Assembly: GCA_001986395.2 (NCBI GenBank)
Contig: MQVO02000008.1
Coordinates: forward strand, 310,001 to 374,000
Length of the DNA stretch: 64,000 nucleotides
Direction of reading: 5' to 3'
Origin: Irpex lacteus
Taxonomy: Eukaryota > Basidiomycota > Agaricomycetes > Polyporales > Irpicaceae
Shown here: positions 1 to 14,268 of the stretch, in pieces
Numbering within the stretch: position 1 is the first letter of the stretch
Layout: every line of letters starts with the position of its first letter
Made by a program: the position numbers and the translations under genes
Notes under the pieces: model-generated
Told to the model about the DNA's origin: nothing
Database searches by the model: none
Seen by the model: the letters and a program-made list of their open reading frames with translations, nothing else

Positions 1-1354
1 GCCCCCGAAGGTGATAATGGACCGAATCTCACCCTCGCTACTGCAGAGGATATATCCAGCGATTTGTAAAGTGTACCTCTCGCCACCGACAGCGGATGAG
101 GCCGAGCGGATGCGAGAGGTGGATCAGCTATGGTCGAAAGTGGAGAGAATGCATCATGAACTGGAGGAGTGTACTAACAAGGCTGCGGCCGCAAACACCA
201 AATGTAAGAAAGCGGAAAGCAAGGCGACGGGACTAACGAAAAGAGTCAAAGAGCTTATGGACGCACTGCAGAAAGAGCAACAAAGGTATAAGTTTCTTCA
301 ATCGGCTTTGGCGTCTTCGATCGAACAACGGAAGAAGGCCGAGACCTCCTCGAGTCCTGTCTCCGTTCCGAGTGCAGCACCCGCATGTAATAAGAGCGCC
401 ACAAATCGTGATGCCGCCGAAGAAACAAGGCAGAGGATGGCTGTACAGATGTAGGTGGCTGTGTGTACTGTCCATAGAAAACAAGCGTTACTTATTAGGG
501 AGACATAGGGAACAAATGGCTCAAGCCCAAGTCGAGAGTACTCCCGCTAGCAGTTCCCTTGGGCGGATTCCAACGTCTAGCCCATGCCCACCTGCCTATC
601 CGAACCAGACACGCCAAGCGTCCCCTCGGTTCACGCCATATTCTCGTCCTCAAGCATACCGCATTCCTCCTCCAGCCACGCAGCTCCCAGCGACGACATA
701 CTTGAGTGTACAGGTGGGCCTCGTAGACGTGTCTCCTCTTATACTAACAGGTCCGATTTCCCAACAGGCTGGTCCAAGCAATTACACCCCGAGCTCCGGA
801 GCGACGACCTATCAGCATACACCTGGGCAGCAACCCACTATACCGACGTATCCGTACTACCCCGCATTCCAAGTCCCGCCCCAATCTCAAAGGCAGCAAA
901 CAGCCGCTGCCATTGGAACGCGCAGATGGCGGGTTTCCAGAGCGCGCCTGCGGCAGTACCTAACTCGTATGCGATGGTGGGCGGATATTCCACCCAACAC
1001 CATGTCTGGCCATCGTCTCATGTCCCGCCTATGACTCCCCAATATTCACATCAAATACCGCAGAGTCAGTTCGTATACCCTTCGAATACTGGGCGGATAG
1101 ACGAGACGCAGCAGGCTGCGTCCACCCAGTCTCCCTCGGAGACCGAGTCGTACGCTCAAGAGCAATCACAATCCCAACCACAGTCGCAATCGCAGCCCCA
1201 CTCGCAGACGCAGCCACCACAGCAGCAGCAGCATGTTGTCGACCCTGCGAGCCAGGTGCGACCGTATGGGACTACCATGGACGCAAACGGACGCACTGCC
1301 TACGTTTACGTCACAGGCGATGGTAGGTTTATATATTCGGATCGTATGATGTAG
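1..1354 (+). CDS. Coiled-coil, Gln/Pro/Ser-rich hypothetical protein (5' end possibly outside window)
   Basis: I do not recognise the family. The first exon (open from the window edge, first ATG at 11) encodes an acidic/basic heptad-like coiled coil at about residues 35-110. The rest is low-complexity P/S/T/Y/Q, ending in an SQ/PQ-rich tract and a short conserved-looking tail (TAYVYVTGDGRFIYSD). Frames join through introns 451-508 (58 nt), 714-767 (54 nt, with an ACTAAC branch-like motif) and 873-925 (53 nt). With these the model is 392 aa from the ATG at 11 and has no stop. The last intron has a weak GTCCCG donor, so a real frameshift there is possible. The composition suggests a regulatory or scaffold protein, but that is inference only. 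The frame is open upstream of the ATG, so the true start may lie outside the window. Confidence 0.55.
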
Positions 1355-1747
1355 TCGTAGGGCGATTACTATGCACCATAAATTAATATCCTCTTTCACT
1401 TTTCTATCCTTCATCGTGGAACGTACCAGCATCGGAATCTGTAGCATAGGGTTATCTTAGTTACCTAGAGTACGTAGGCATTTATGAAACTGCATCGCGA
1501 ACAAAAGAACACACATGAATTGTACGATTAGTGACAACAATATGCATTTAGTTCCAAGGTTGTGTGGTTGAAATGTACGACTGGTCACTCTTCCTCGGTC
1601 ATGGTAATCCATCGGGAGGACCGCCAACAAAGCACCCTAAAAATAGCAAGCAACAAGCACGGGATCCGTATATCACGAAGAAGAGGAATATACTATACAC
1701 GTAAAACCCCAAGAGATCAACACCAAACATACCTCCTCTCCAACACA
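1355..1747. other. Intergenic gap between convergent genes
   Basis: This is the shared 3' flank of two convergent genes. It holds stop-rich sequence with no supported ORF, so it should contain both 3' UTRs. Confidence 0.5.
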
Positions 1748-3377
1748 TCACTCAGACCTCGCACACGCTCCCTCAAACTCCCTACTCAAAATCGCCACCC
1801 ACGCCGTCACAAAATACGCAACTCCCGCAGGCAACACGCACTCGCGCAGCACAGCAGGCCCATCCCACTTCCTCTTCGACCGTCGTTTCATGTTGGCGTC
1901 AGAGGGAGCCGAACCGGGTGGCTCGACGATGTTCGAGGTGACCCACATCTGTATCGATCGACTGCAACATGTCGTGGTGCCGATCGCTGCCCAGCAGATT
2001 AAAGGACGGGCTTCGTGGTCTAGCAGGGTGAGGGTGAAGTGTGTTGCGGGCCAGCATATCGCTGTGCTCGGATTAGAGTTCAGTGGTGTTTCCTCGGCAG
2101 CAGAGAGAGAGGAGAGATAGATAGAAAAGGGAGTATGAGAGATATTCACCTTGTAGTGCGAGGAGTCTGATGAGGGTTGGTAATGGCGAGTAGTAAACTC
2201 TCCAGCGTTTCAGCAGGCCAGTTGTGAGTTGCAGACATTGCCAACCTGTCAATACCGACTGCGCGCATGCACGTTCAGTTCATAAGTTGCAATTTCGCCA
2301 CACGCATTTGAATTCAGCTGCGTGCGAATAGTCAAATCCACGTACCCAAATGATGCACACCACATAATCCACCCTCCACCGCCAGCCGTCCTCCAGCGGC
2401 ATCAACGCACGGTACAAATTCCAGAAGGTGCCGAACACCGCAGGAACCACCGCAAGAAGTCTGCACGACTCAAATAGCAGTGGTGCGAGATCCAATATGG
2501 CGCGTTGTCGGTGCGCAGGGTCGAGTGACGGCAGGGGTATCGTCATCGACGCGGATAACGGTGAATGTGCGGAGAGACTGGATAGCGTCGGCGTTCGCAG
2601 ACGCGCGGTTGGGAGGTTGCGGGGCTGTTGGGGTAAGACAGGGCGCGTTCAGCATGGTTTGATCGAATTTCTGGGGAAGGCAATTGGGAATAGGACAAAA
2701 TCAAGCCATGTCTGAAGAATAGTCGCGAACAGATATTGGTTATGGCTGCGGGGTGCCGGAATTCGTAGCGAAATGGAATGAAGAGCGGTTGTGGAGATGT
2801 TACTCACCGTGTCTTCTCCCTCTGTTTCTGTCTCGCCTGCTCCGTGGACACCAGGCGTCGTGCTGATCAGTCGAGTCCGTTCGCCATGATCTGCACGAGC
2901 TTTCCCTTTGCCAAATAATCTCTCCCTCAGGCTTCCAGCTATAGTTTGCCTGGGGGACCTGTACACGACCGTGTCGTCTCCAGAGGTGGCTGCATCTGTA
3001 TCCTCATCTGTCTCTTCTCGGGAAAAGCTCGCTCGATGTCGTGGGGCTGGGTGGCTATAGAGGGCTGAAGAAGACGGGTTGCGTGAATTCGTCTGGGAGT
3101 ATGAATGAGTGTTGGGAAGTCTGGGCTCAGTGCAGGGCAGTGGTGGGGAATTCAGATGGGGGGTAGAGGATGAACGTCTGACCAGGAAAGGGGAGAGTGG
3201 GACCGACTCCGGAGGTTCTGGAGAGTACGGCGGGGGACTGCCAGGCACAATTGGGTCGGCCTCTGGTTGGCGGTGGGTTGCAGAGGACGTGCTGGCCCTA
3301 AGCTGTGAGGTGAACGCGTCCAATCGCATCGTAGGGATTGCTTGAGCGCGTTCAAAGATGTTACCTCTGCACTTCAC
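1748..3377 (-). CDS. Eos1-like ER membrane protein (N-glycosylation protein family)
   Basis: The gene reads right to left through several exons. The N-terminal about 190 residues are disordered, rich in S/P/T with acidic stretches. Hydrophobic segments follow, then a C-terminal block with motifs such as RVYYSPLP, ICWPATHFTLTLLD, RPLICWAAIGTTT and IQMWVTSNI. This arrangement (disordered head, several membrane helices, conserved C-terminal core) resembles fungal Eos1, an ER membrane protein linked to N-glycosylation in yeast. The ATG at 3329 (MRLDAFTSQL) is a better start than the one at 3377. Introns are visible at about 2807-2712 (GTGAGT donor), and further ones near 2640, 2335-2230 and 2150-2080. 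The exact joins in the middle are uncertain. It is divergent from ERG1 across about 880 bp. The family call rests on remembered motifs, not a search. Confidence 0.5.
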
Positions 3378-4258
3378 GTGAGCAGAAGATTTGTAGTGGA
3401 AGGACCTCAGTCTTGTGGAGGATTGGTTACAAAGCGTCCGTCTATCGGCTTGCGACTACGCTGTATGAGAGCCACGAGTCGCAGCAAGGTTGAAAGAGGT
3501 TTGTCATGAAAGAGAAAAACATAGCCAGTCAAATGGATGTGGGAAGAGGAACGATGGCCACCGCTCACACGCACATTCTAAGGCCACCTTTCACTCTTCT
3601 CCTAGGCACTCTCTAGCCCCTTCTCGTCTCCTGTCCTGGTTTGAATTGGCGCAAGCTGCGAGACCGCGCGAAGTAGATTGTGGAAGTCGAACACGAAGCA
3701 GAGTTGTTATGGTTGCAAGGTCCGGCAGTCACGCGAGCTTGAAGAGAAAATCACTTGATATTATGACCACTGGTGTCTAGAGGTGTGCGTTGGTGAAGGG
3801 GTCGCGATGAACGATGTCAAGGAACGGAGGAGGTTGCGAAAACATACGGACTTGGAGCGCATAGTTGTTTGAGACTCCGTCACTCAGATGTGTTAGCCGA
3901 CGAGATAGCCACTCCTGTCTCGTTCTCGTAAACAATGAAGCTTTGTACCAATCCACACTCGCAGACGACGTCAAGCACGACGAGGAGAGGTCGCAGAACG
4001 ACGAAGACAAGCACAGACCGTTCCTCCTGTCGATCAATGATGCGCCCTTCCATTTCGGGACATGATGGCGCGTGGCCTTCGATTGAGACAGCCGACGATC
4101 GTAAATTGATGCGCTCTTCCGTCGCATCATTTAAATACTCAGAAAGCTGGGTGGTCTGATAATTCCCTCCCTCCCCAGTCTCGAACGGCGTCGGCGGGGC
4201 CAGAGCCAACATCCAGCCACTCCCGGAAAGCTTCAAAAGGTCGTCGGTGCTCTCAGAA
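3378..4258. promoter_or_regulatory. Divergent intergenic region between Eos1-like gene and ERG1
   Basis: About 880 bp separate two head-to-head genes, so both promoters must lie here. Open frames occur on both strands (for example 3880-4303 on the minus strand, acidic and with a hydrophobic stretch). None has a convincing start, splice pattern or recognisable motif. Confidence 0.4.
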
Positions 4259-5922
<1,664 letters not shown>

Positions 5923-6768
5923 TGCTTGGGCTATGTGTGGGACAGCCAGTGCGAGAGTGAGAGTGGAATATAGAGTACCTTAGCCTTGCGAGCGATATAA
6001 GTAGGCACCCCTCTTGCGTACAACTCTGGACAGAAAGTAGTTATCTAATCTGATGTATATTCTTGTAGTGTTTGAGGTCGATACCCGTTGTACCTTATGA
6101 AATGGACTGTTAATTCTCTCTTCGGTATTGGATGATGGTGGTTTGAATGGAAGGTACTCTAGTTCGTGTGTTGGTTGTTCAATAAGATGTGTTGCGACAG
6201 GCTCAAGCACCTATCGGTCGATGACCCACTGTGGCTACGTTGTTGGACGCCTGTAAAGCTTGGATGGTACCTGTTCTTGATGCAGGGGGTAGTAAACAGT
6301 CTACCACGGCACGGAGGTAGAAAGCTGACTGCAACTTATGCGGATTCTGAACGCGTAATGGTGACGTAGTGATCATGAGGAGATTGTTTCAGGTACGTGT
6401 TGCATCCACGGCCTGTCCGAGTCAGTACTAAGTTTGCGTCGCAGGCACTCAGAGATAACACGCAGGAGAAATCCGGCAGCGACTGTTTTGATAACGGGCT
6501 CTTTCGTTGACGAGTAACTATTCCAAGGTACAAAGTACACAAGAAGGTCATGGGACACGAAAGCTGAACGGCGAACACTGGCCGCTAGAAACCATACACA
6601 AGAACAAGATAACGCAACAGAGAATGAAAGAGAATCACGACGTCTTCGTACGAGGCTTGCGGAAAGGTAAACAAATGGAAGCACGATTCCAAATCTGAGG
6701 CCTGAGGAGAGAATATTTTCGGTGGTAAGTTGCATACATATGCGCAAACAGGCTATTACACTCACCTT
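5923..6768. other. Intergenic gap between convergent genes
   Basis: About 850 bp between the ERG1 stop and the NLR stop. I see no ORF with coding character; the minus-strand open frame at 6373-6765 is Ser/Arg-rich and lacks motifs. Confidence 0.45.
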
Positions 6769-9700
6769 TCAAAACGGCCGTTCTTCGTCCAAATTCACCT
6801 CAGAGAAATCTAGCACTGTAAGCCGTCCGTACTCGCTCAGTAACAAGAGCGTCTCCTTTCGCCACCATCCACCTGTATGACCATCGTGTGATGGTGGCAC
6901 CCACAATATTTTACGACCTTTCTCGTCCAATACCCAGGACACACCGTTGCTATCGACGACTTCGCTGAAAGGTATATCGTGGACTACTCTCGAGCCAAAC
7001 AAGGGGTGGATTTGGAAGAGCTCCTCCGTATAGTGGTCGCTGGCACATGACACAAAGTTCAACGTTTGTGCTTCATCCCCTCGCGATGGGTCAAACTGTG
7101 TGGCGATTTTCTAAGTGAAGGAGTATCTTTCTCCTGAATAGAGCCCAATGTAGCCGATGAGCTTCGAGCTGTCCAAGGGATCAGACGTGTCCCAGAGCTG
7201 GACTATATTCATGGCTTTGAGCTTAGAGTGACTCGGATCGCGGGCATGTATGCGTTGCCGAAAAAGCTGCTCAGATATTCTTCCTCTTGCGAGCATCCTA
7301 AGGGAAGACATCCCAATGGGGTTCGAAAGTAACGTCCAGCATTGGATCTCTATATAGCAGTGAGTCCTGGAATGACTTCCTTCTTCCAGCCCGACGAAGC
7401 TGCAGAAGAATCCCGGAACACCGTGTCTGAACGGAACAAGCGCCGACATACGAGGCAGATTGAGGGTTACATATCGCGCTTTGGACCCTTGGAATGGCTT
7501 GCCAGTGATTTCAACGACGATCGCTTCCGTATGGCCCCCGAGGTACTCCCGGGCCACCTGCCATTCTATCGAGTCCGACGGAACCTGAATGTCAGACGAA
7601 CGGCAAACGAGGGCGTGTTTGCTATTGGGCAAAGGTACTACGTGTACTTCCTTCGGGCTGGAAGTCTCCATCTCCAAGCAATTCGCGGAACCGTCGTGGG
7701 TATTCCATAGAACCAACGTCATTGGTCTCGGAGTAGGAGAACGAGGGGGGAAGATGGCCTGAGATCCTGGCCATGGTGGCGCTCTTGACACATCCCTCGG
7801 AGTAACAGGATAGGCATAGACATATGAACCATCATCGGAGAAATGGGATGACATCATTGACACACTGCTTGGGATCTCCAGGGCATTGTGTCGAGAGGAG
7901 GTTGTACGATCAATGTCGCTCGTTTCCCAAATCTTCAATGTCTTATCTTTCGACCCAGTAAAGATGAATCTACCATCTGGAGAGTATGCAACGGACATAA
8001 CAGCATCTAAATGTCCTGACAGAATGCTGGTGCCTCGCTTCACGGGGTCATGGGAGTTGAGGATATCGACAAGGACATGAGCCTCAGTAGGCCAAGAATT
8101 GCGATGAATATACCATATTTGAGGAAGGTCTGTAGTTTGCAAGGTAGGAAAGACTCGTATCCAGCATGCACTGATGTTCAAGCATCCCGGCTGCATGTGC
8201 GTCATCTGGATAGACTGACCGGTGCTCGCGTCATAAACCACAATGGATCCTAGAGCCGAGCTGAACACGATGAATGAGCCGTCTTGGGAGGAAGCAACGG
8301 CGTGGACGGATAAGTTCCTAGGCGGGACACAGGATCGGATTACTCTGAGTGAACCAGTGTTCGCATCGCAGATGTCGATGCGTGAGCCGTATGCGATGAG
8401 GATGTTAGTGTGGTGGCTACCTTTCACCGACAACCACGAGACCCCAAGACAGTCATCCTCAATGTTCCACTTTCCCTCCCGGTGACACTTGGCGATATCC
8501 CACAAGGCAAGGGTGCCTCCTGTGTCCGCCGCCAGAAGTAGTTCGTACCGTCGCGAGTGGAACCCGAGATTCACGAAGTTGCTATCGCCCGAGTCGTTAC
8601 GTATGTCGGCGATCCTAGTACCTGTCCGGACATCCCACAGATACAAGAAGTCATGGACTGTCGCCGCAACGATGCAGTCGTCGTGGGAGAAAGCGAGTAC
8701 TCCAACAACCCGATCCAGGTGCGATGGGTCCAATGAAAAGTTGTGTATTTTCTGTCCAGTGGATGAATGAAGCACGCGAACAAAGCCTTCGCCACCAGCA
8801 GCGAGCATGGTCCCATTGTGCGCATGTGCCATCGAATATACTATTCCGGGCATCGGCACCGTTTTAATTGATTTGTCCCAGGTTGAAACTAGGCCTGTCT
8901 GTACCCTGGCCTGACCTGATAGATCTTCACTGTGATGCTTCTTAAGTAGAGATTCGTCGGGAGCGAAGGGTAGCGCGGAGTAATAGATGTGGGATACAGA
9001 GTCGCTGATGGCATCGAAGGCGTAAAGGACAAACTTTTGTCCATCGATGGTCCACTCGAGCAGACTTCCATACCGTTCGTTATGCTATTAGCAGGCAAGA
9101 GCAGTTAATTTCAATAGCTAAGCATACGACGTTACGGCGTACCGTAGAAAACCAGGTTCGTAAGTTAGTCAGAGACTCAACCGCGCACCGAAGTTCACGG
9201 AGAAGTGCGAGGACCTCAAACCACTGCAACTGCTGAGTAGTAAGAAAGCGGTGTAGAAGGGGTTCCAGATAGGCCAGATGTGTATCCTTTTCACGGTCTG
9301 AAAGTACGTGGTCGGCCCAAAATCGACATGAGTATCCCGTGGCTCCTCCGAAAAGCTGATCACGCAATCCATCGTCGAGAGATTCATTTGAGGCGTATCG
9401 AGGGAAACCAGCCATGTTTTTTCTCAAGCGATGTTGCATAATCCTCAGACAACGCTGGGCAACAATGAAGTGATGCGTGTCCGGAATAATCAGGAATCTC
9501 GGGTCGGTGCAACGCCCAGCATCCGTCAGAAAGTCCGGGAAGGACTTGTGGTGAAAACGAATGGGTGTGTCCCATTCATCGGGAATCATGACAAGGGAAT
9601 GAAACGAGCTCAGGGTGTTTCGTACATCGTCGTGACGGGCAAATTCGAGGAGCTCCGCAACGGCAACCGGACGGAGCGAATCGTGCGCAATCACGAGGAG

Positions 9701-11509
9701 TCCAAGTATCGAGCGTAGTCTTTCTAAGAACCTCGTGTCCGCACAGTCTGGTGCTATTTCGTGAAGGATGCTGAGGTAGAGCTTATCGATACCCGACCGC
9801 CCTTCGTATGTGGAATCGTTCAAATTGTCGACGATAACTTGTAGCTGGTCTCGCGGATCGTGGTGCCTATTCTCGATAAACTTGACGATCGTAGCAGCAA
9901 AAATGAAAAGCCTCGCAGCCTTTTCCGTTAAAATTTCTAGATGGGAGTCGGATGGCCAATCGTAGGGGAGGTCGGCATGCTCACGTCGTCGAATCTCGGC
10001 TATTGCAGAGAGTTTGTGCCGTAGGAATAGCTTTATGTCTCCATTGACCGTTGTTTTGGCCACTTCATGTAGAATCAAGACGTCTGTGAGGGGTTGAAGG
10101 TGCGGTAACCGAAATCCTGAGCGAATATGGGGCTCAGGACGACTGGTAATGATTATCTTGACTCCGGCTATGCGTACAATCACGCTGGAAAGTAGGTCCA
10201 GTATGATAGACGTAGTATCAGGGTCTCTGCATTCATCCAGCGCGTCGATTACAATCACCGTCCGGATTCCAGATTCCGTTGCCGGAGATATGATGAGCTT
10301 CTCTAGCTGATGATGAAGGGCCGAGGACGCAACATCTGGCTCCATTTCGAGTATACGCAATAATGCTGTCCTGTATGCTGGTGCGTTGATGTTCCGAGCG
10401 TTCGCCAAGTGGAAGGCGATTGTAGGGAAGAGCATGGTTAAATCACTCCTTTGCTGTGAGTCGCGGGAGCAAAAGAAACTGGCCCCAAGATCCCCGCTTT
10501 CCGATAGCATCATAGCAAAGCTTTGTGCAATCGTAGTTTTCCCACTCCCAGCGTGACCGTTCAGCCAGTACACTTGGCGGGAATCCGATCCGGTCGCCCA
10601 ATGATAGAGGGTATGGAGAACTTCCACCCGTGTTCCAGCAAGGCAGCGAGATCGGTGACTGTATGCATCAAATCCAGCATCCTTCGCCCGAGTTAGCTTC
10701 TCTATGGTTTTACGTTGTCCTACAAAAAAATTCGTTGGTAACAAACAGATAACCAGACGAAATCGATCTTACCGCGGGTCTGGAAGAGTCATGGTAGTGC
10801 AATTAGCAAGGAATATTCTGGTCACATCAAGATACACGCACAAGCTGCTCCACGCTGACCCTATGCAGACCTTCAATTAGACACATCTGGGACCTTGTAT
10901 GAGCGTCGTTTCCGAAGCAGTGCGCGGAACGAAGACGTACCTGGTAGTCCGCTATAGCTTTGTCGACGCTGGTTATATACTTCTCGATGAGAGAAGCATT
11001 CTGGGAAGAATGAATAAACCGGCCGACGCGGCCTTGATTCTCTAACGGTTCGAGTATGCGTCTAGCAGCGTCCAGCTCACTACGAGGGCGTTTACTTAAC
11101 GACCAATCAACTACGCTCAGCAGAGTAAACTGTACCATGAAAGCTCCAAACGGCGTGCTTCTTCACCGTCAATCTGCGGTCGTCCAATGTATGCTGAGAT
11201 CTTTTCGATCCGCCGAGAAAGCTTCTCCGCGGCAGCTCTGTTGTCACCCATTTGCTGGGTATTGTTTAGCGAATACATGGACAATGAATGAGAGTCCTAG
11301 CTTACGTCTATCGTATTCAGAATGAAGCTTAGACCCCCTACTGCGCTCTTTAGAGGGGCGAATGCGTCTGAAGCCTCTGTGACTCCACGTAGGAGGGTCC
11401 TCATGGCTGTTTTGACGGTGTCTCCAGCCTTGTCCACCCTCGGTTTGGACACCTTTTGACCTGAGTTCAGGGACTCCGAGCGTTGTCGTTTTGGTTGCGG
11501 TCTTGACAT
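6769..11509 (-). CDS. NACHT-WD40 NLR-type protein (STAND NTPase), with an in-frame stop near the 3' end
   Basis: Fungal STAND proteins of this layout act in non-self recognition and programmed cell death. Exon 1 (11509-11306, MSRPQPKRQRSE) starts a helical N-terminal domain. A 51-nt intron follows, then a linker through 10827. The NACHT domain lies at about 10740-9600, with P-loop GHAGSGKTT, Walker B VIVIDALDEC and sensor-like IIITSRPE. Intron 9142-9085 (58 nt) joins it to YYSALPFAP, a segment typical of these proteins, and then to WD40 repeats (SGHLDAVMSVAYSPDG, GSKDKTLKIWE) up to about 7115. A TAG at 7113-7111 then interrupts the frame. The same frame reopens at once and continues 114 codons to a TGA at 6769. 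Either a 93-nt intron hides the TAG or the allele is truncated. Several small upstream introns were not placed exactly. Confidence 0.85.
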
Positions 11510-12900
11510 TGTCGGTTTCGTGTAAGTAACAGATGTTCTAGTCGATACGGAGGAGGAACTTGAACAAAAGTATCGTTGTAGTAGATAGGAAGAAAAGGGC
11601 GTACAGCTTCCTCCTAGCAGGGCGTTTATGGTGACATCTTCATGCCCGTAGGATCAGCGGGAAACGATGCACTGAGCCTCACGTAAATTCTACAAAATAA
11701 GCAGCAATCTGTCGCAGCATTTTGAAAGAACACTACAACGTAGCAAGACATAGTATTGTGCATGGACCTTCAGGTGGATGAGTGTTGAACTTGACATGAT
11801 GCTACTGGCTTTTCAAAGTTCAAAGGCTTGAAGTGGCGCTGGACGACACGAGGCAAAGTCTCTCTGATTCTATCGTGGTGAAACATATCGTGGTGAAACA
11901 TGGACAGAATTCCATCTGCATACTATTTCACCATACGATTCGGCATTTTAGCGCTTGATTATTACTTATGTAATTAAGCATAGGCGCCTTATGGGCCAGG
12001 GTCCTACCGTGACTGACTCGGAACTCGCTGTACTGCAGAAAGAGGATAATCTCCACCCCCGCATACTTACCTTCATATTAGCATAGCAGAAATATTTGCC
12101 CTCCGAAACAGAATAAACATGAATAGGTACGCACTAGTCGTATTACTCATTACTAGGTCCTTAACTTGATCAATATTCGTGACCCTGGGACAGATGTGCT
12201 GCAGTTCCAGGTATGTATAGTAGTGGTAATTGGATGCAGGGTGTCGCCACAGGCACTTAGAGACCAAGAGGTGTGATAGTAGCACGGTATTGTATATTGA
12301 ACACATTTGACATGCTGTGGTCATCGGAATCTGGCAGAGACCGAAGCATGGAACGGCCACCAGCGAAGTGCCTTAGAGTAAGTACCTACCAAGCCGTCTG
12401 GACTCTGTCAAGCTCGACGCTAATCAACCCCGAATCGCGTTGTTCCCTTGTTGTTAGTTTCTTACCCCCCTCTCTCTTTCTCTCTCGACGTACTAGCTTG
12501 ACGGTCGGGTGCTAGAAAGCACCGTCAGCGGAGGTATGTTTATTGATATTGTCGAGCAGAACTTGACTTGAACAAGGCACTCACTGCTAGGAACCTTGCA
12601 GCATGGGCTTAGCTTTGTATCGTTCAGGTCATGGGTTTTCTCGTGGATGACACCGACATTATTCGGTCTCCTGGAACACCTTCCAGCATCTAGAACGAAG
12701 GCCACGCATGATTTCCAGAGGGTATAAAGATAGGGTAAATGTATCCACTTTTCCATTAACTCCCCGCTTAACCCTTCGCAGTCCTCCCTACTTTTGCCAA
12801 CACCAGCTGTGTCAATATGCCAATGACCGAACTTGTACACCTCCTTCCCGAGATTTCCGAGTTGGTATTCCACTTGGCAACGCACGAGCCTGCTTTCAAT
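11510..12900. other. Intergenic gap upstream of divergent genes
   Basis: About 1.4 kb between two divergent genes. No ORF here has supporting splice sites or motifs. A pyrimidine run (CCCCCCTCTCTCTTTCTCTC type) sits at 12466-12486, possibly part of the promoter of the plus-strand gene. Confidence 0.4.
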
Positions 12901-13361
12901 ATGTCTCACGCCACCCAAATCACCATCTTCAACGAAACCGACCTCACGCTCGAAGTCAGTGGGCTCGTATACATAGGAAAGACACAGCACGACTTCACCT
13001 ACGCGGGGGTCGACTACAACATCCCCCCAAAGACAATTAGCCCCCATCAAAGTAGCTTCTCCATGTGGGTCGTTGGCTTCTTTGGCACCGACATCGAGGG
13101 AAGCATGACGTACAGTGGTGGAGGGCTGGGAAACTTGTTCACCATCAAGTTCAAGAATCCTTTGGTTGGAAGTAACGTGTGGGATGGGACGGGGGAAACA
13201 CAGGTGGCGAAGAACAACGGCTATACGCTGTATCGAAGGGGAGATGGGAAGGGATCCGACTGCCATGTCACATTTGTCTTCAGTAAGCACAATTTTCTGC
13301 GACTGCCAGAGTTTGCATTCACTGATAAGTTGACGTTTCGGTTTCTGCAGAGAAGAACTAG
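12901..13361 (+). CDS. Small beta-rich protein, aegerolysin-like
   Basis: Exon 1 is 12901-13282 and exon 2 is 13351-13361, joined by a 68-nt intron with GTAAGC donor and TTTCTGCAG acceptor. The product is 130 aa ending VTFVFKKN. It has no signal peptide or membrane helix, and its pattern of alternating hydrophobic residues suggests an all-beta fold. Length, the segment order (IPP.. then GTDIEGSMTYSGG then NPLVGSN.W) and the short lysine-ending C-terminal strand recall aegerolysins, small cytosolic or secreted membrane-binding proteins of mushrooms, some with a pore-forming partner. The diagnostic cysteine/tryptophan positions of classical aegerolysins are not obvious, so the link is weak. The ATG at 12901 is chosen because the product then starts directly at the first beta strand; an in-frame ATG lies at 12817. 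Confidence 0.5.
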
Positions 13362-14268
13362 TCAAGAATAAAGGGTTATAACTGTCCGAATATCGAATCT
13401 GTTGTGTTACCATTGGCAGAGCTGTGCTCCCTATTAAGTACTCGCAACTTCGCTTTGACATGAGTAACCCTCGGTGGGCTTCTACTAGTGTTCAACGGTT
13501 CTGTCGAAGGGATACTTATGAATCTAATAGTCGCGTGAACTAGCTATACATAGATCATTCATCAATTTGCGGAGATACATGTTTCGCTATGCATGGAACC
13601 ATTTTTTTGGTCTATACAGTGCGATGGTGACACATGTCATAGCAGTGAATATAGCTGCAGCGAACGAACGTTCAGTACCTGCAGTACTTAGGTCGATCAG
13701 CCGCCACGAAGGATTATGTAAGCAAAGCCAGGCGCCTTTCAAGTTCATGCCCTCGCTCAACTTGAACAACTTGGCTCACGACCGTGCCACCGTGGCCTCC
13801 ACAATACAAGGGATATTGCGCGTATAGCTTATTTACATTTGTGAGTACTGCTATACATGCTGATGACAACTACATGCTCTTATTCATTGTGGCTTATCGA
13901 TGTTTACTTCCTCAGAGTATTCGCAGACGTGTTTGTATATGCGTCATTGCTGAAAGGTTACCTCCTTGGATTTATCTCAGACTTCCTCAAGGATGCCCGT
14001 GTAAGAATAAGTAACGCGACAACTGCTGACAACTGCCTGCATATCATTGGATCCTACTGGACCGAGGGGCGGACGCAACGGGCCTGAAAATGTGAACAGG
14101 AGATCGTAGATCCACTTCCGTTCCTATCAAAGTGGTGGTCATGCGTTCTGGGGTAAACCATTCGCTCATTGGCTACATGAAACATATTAAAACCTGAGGA
14201 ACGAGACATGGTGCGACTTTTCTCTTGCCATCCACCCCCCCGCTCTGCTCACAGAACGAGTGCTTAGG
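13362..14268. other. Intergenic gap before the MFS pair
   Basis: About 900 bp with short AT-rich ORFs only; nothing supported. Confidence 0.4.

Noticed and set aside
12493..13461. 322-codon open frame on the minus strand
   Set aside because: It lies exactly opposite the small beta-rich gene, which has a clean intron and start. The composition of the minus frame looks like the complement of coding sequence, not protein.
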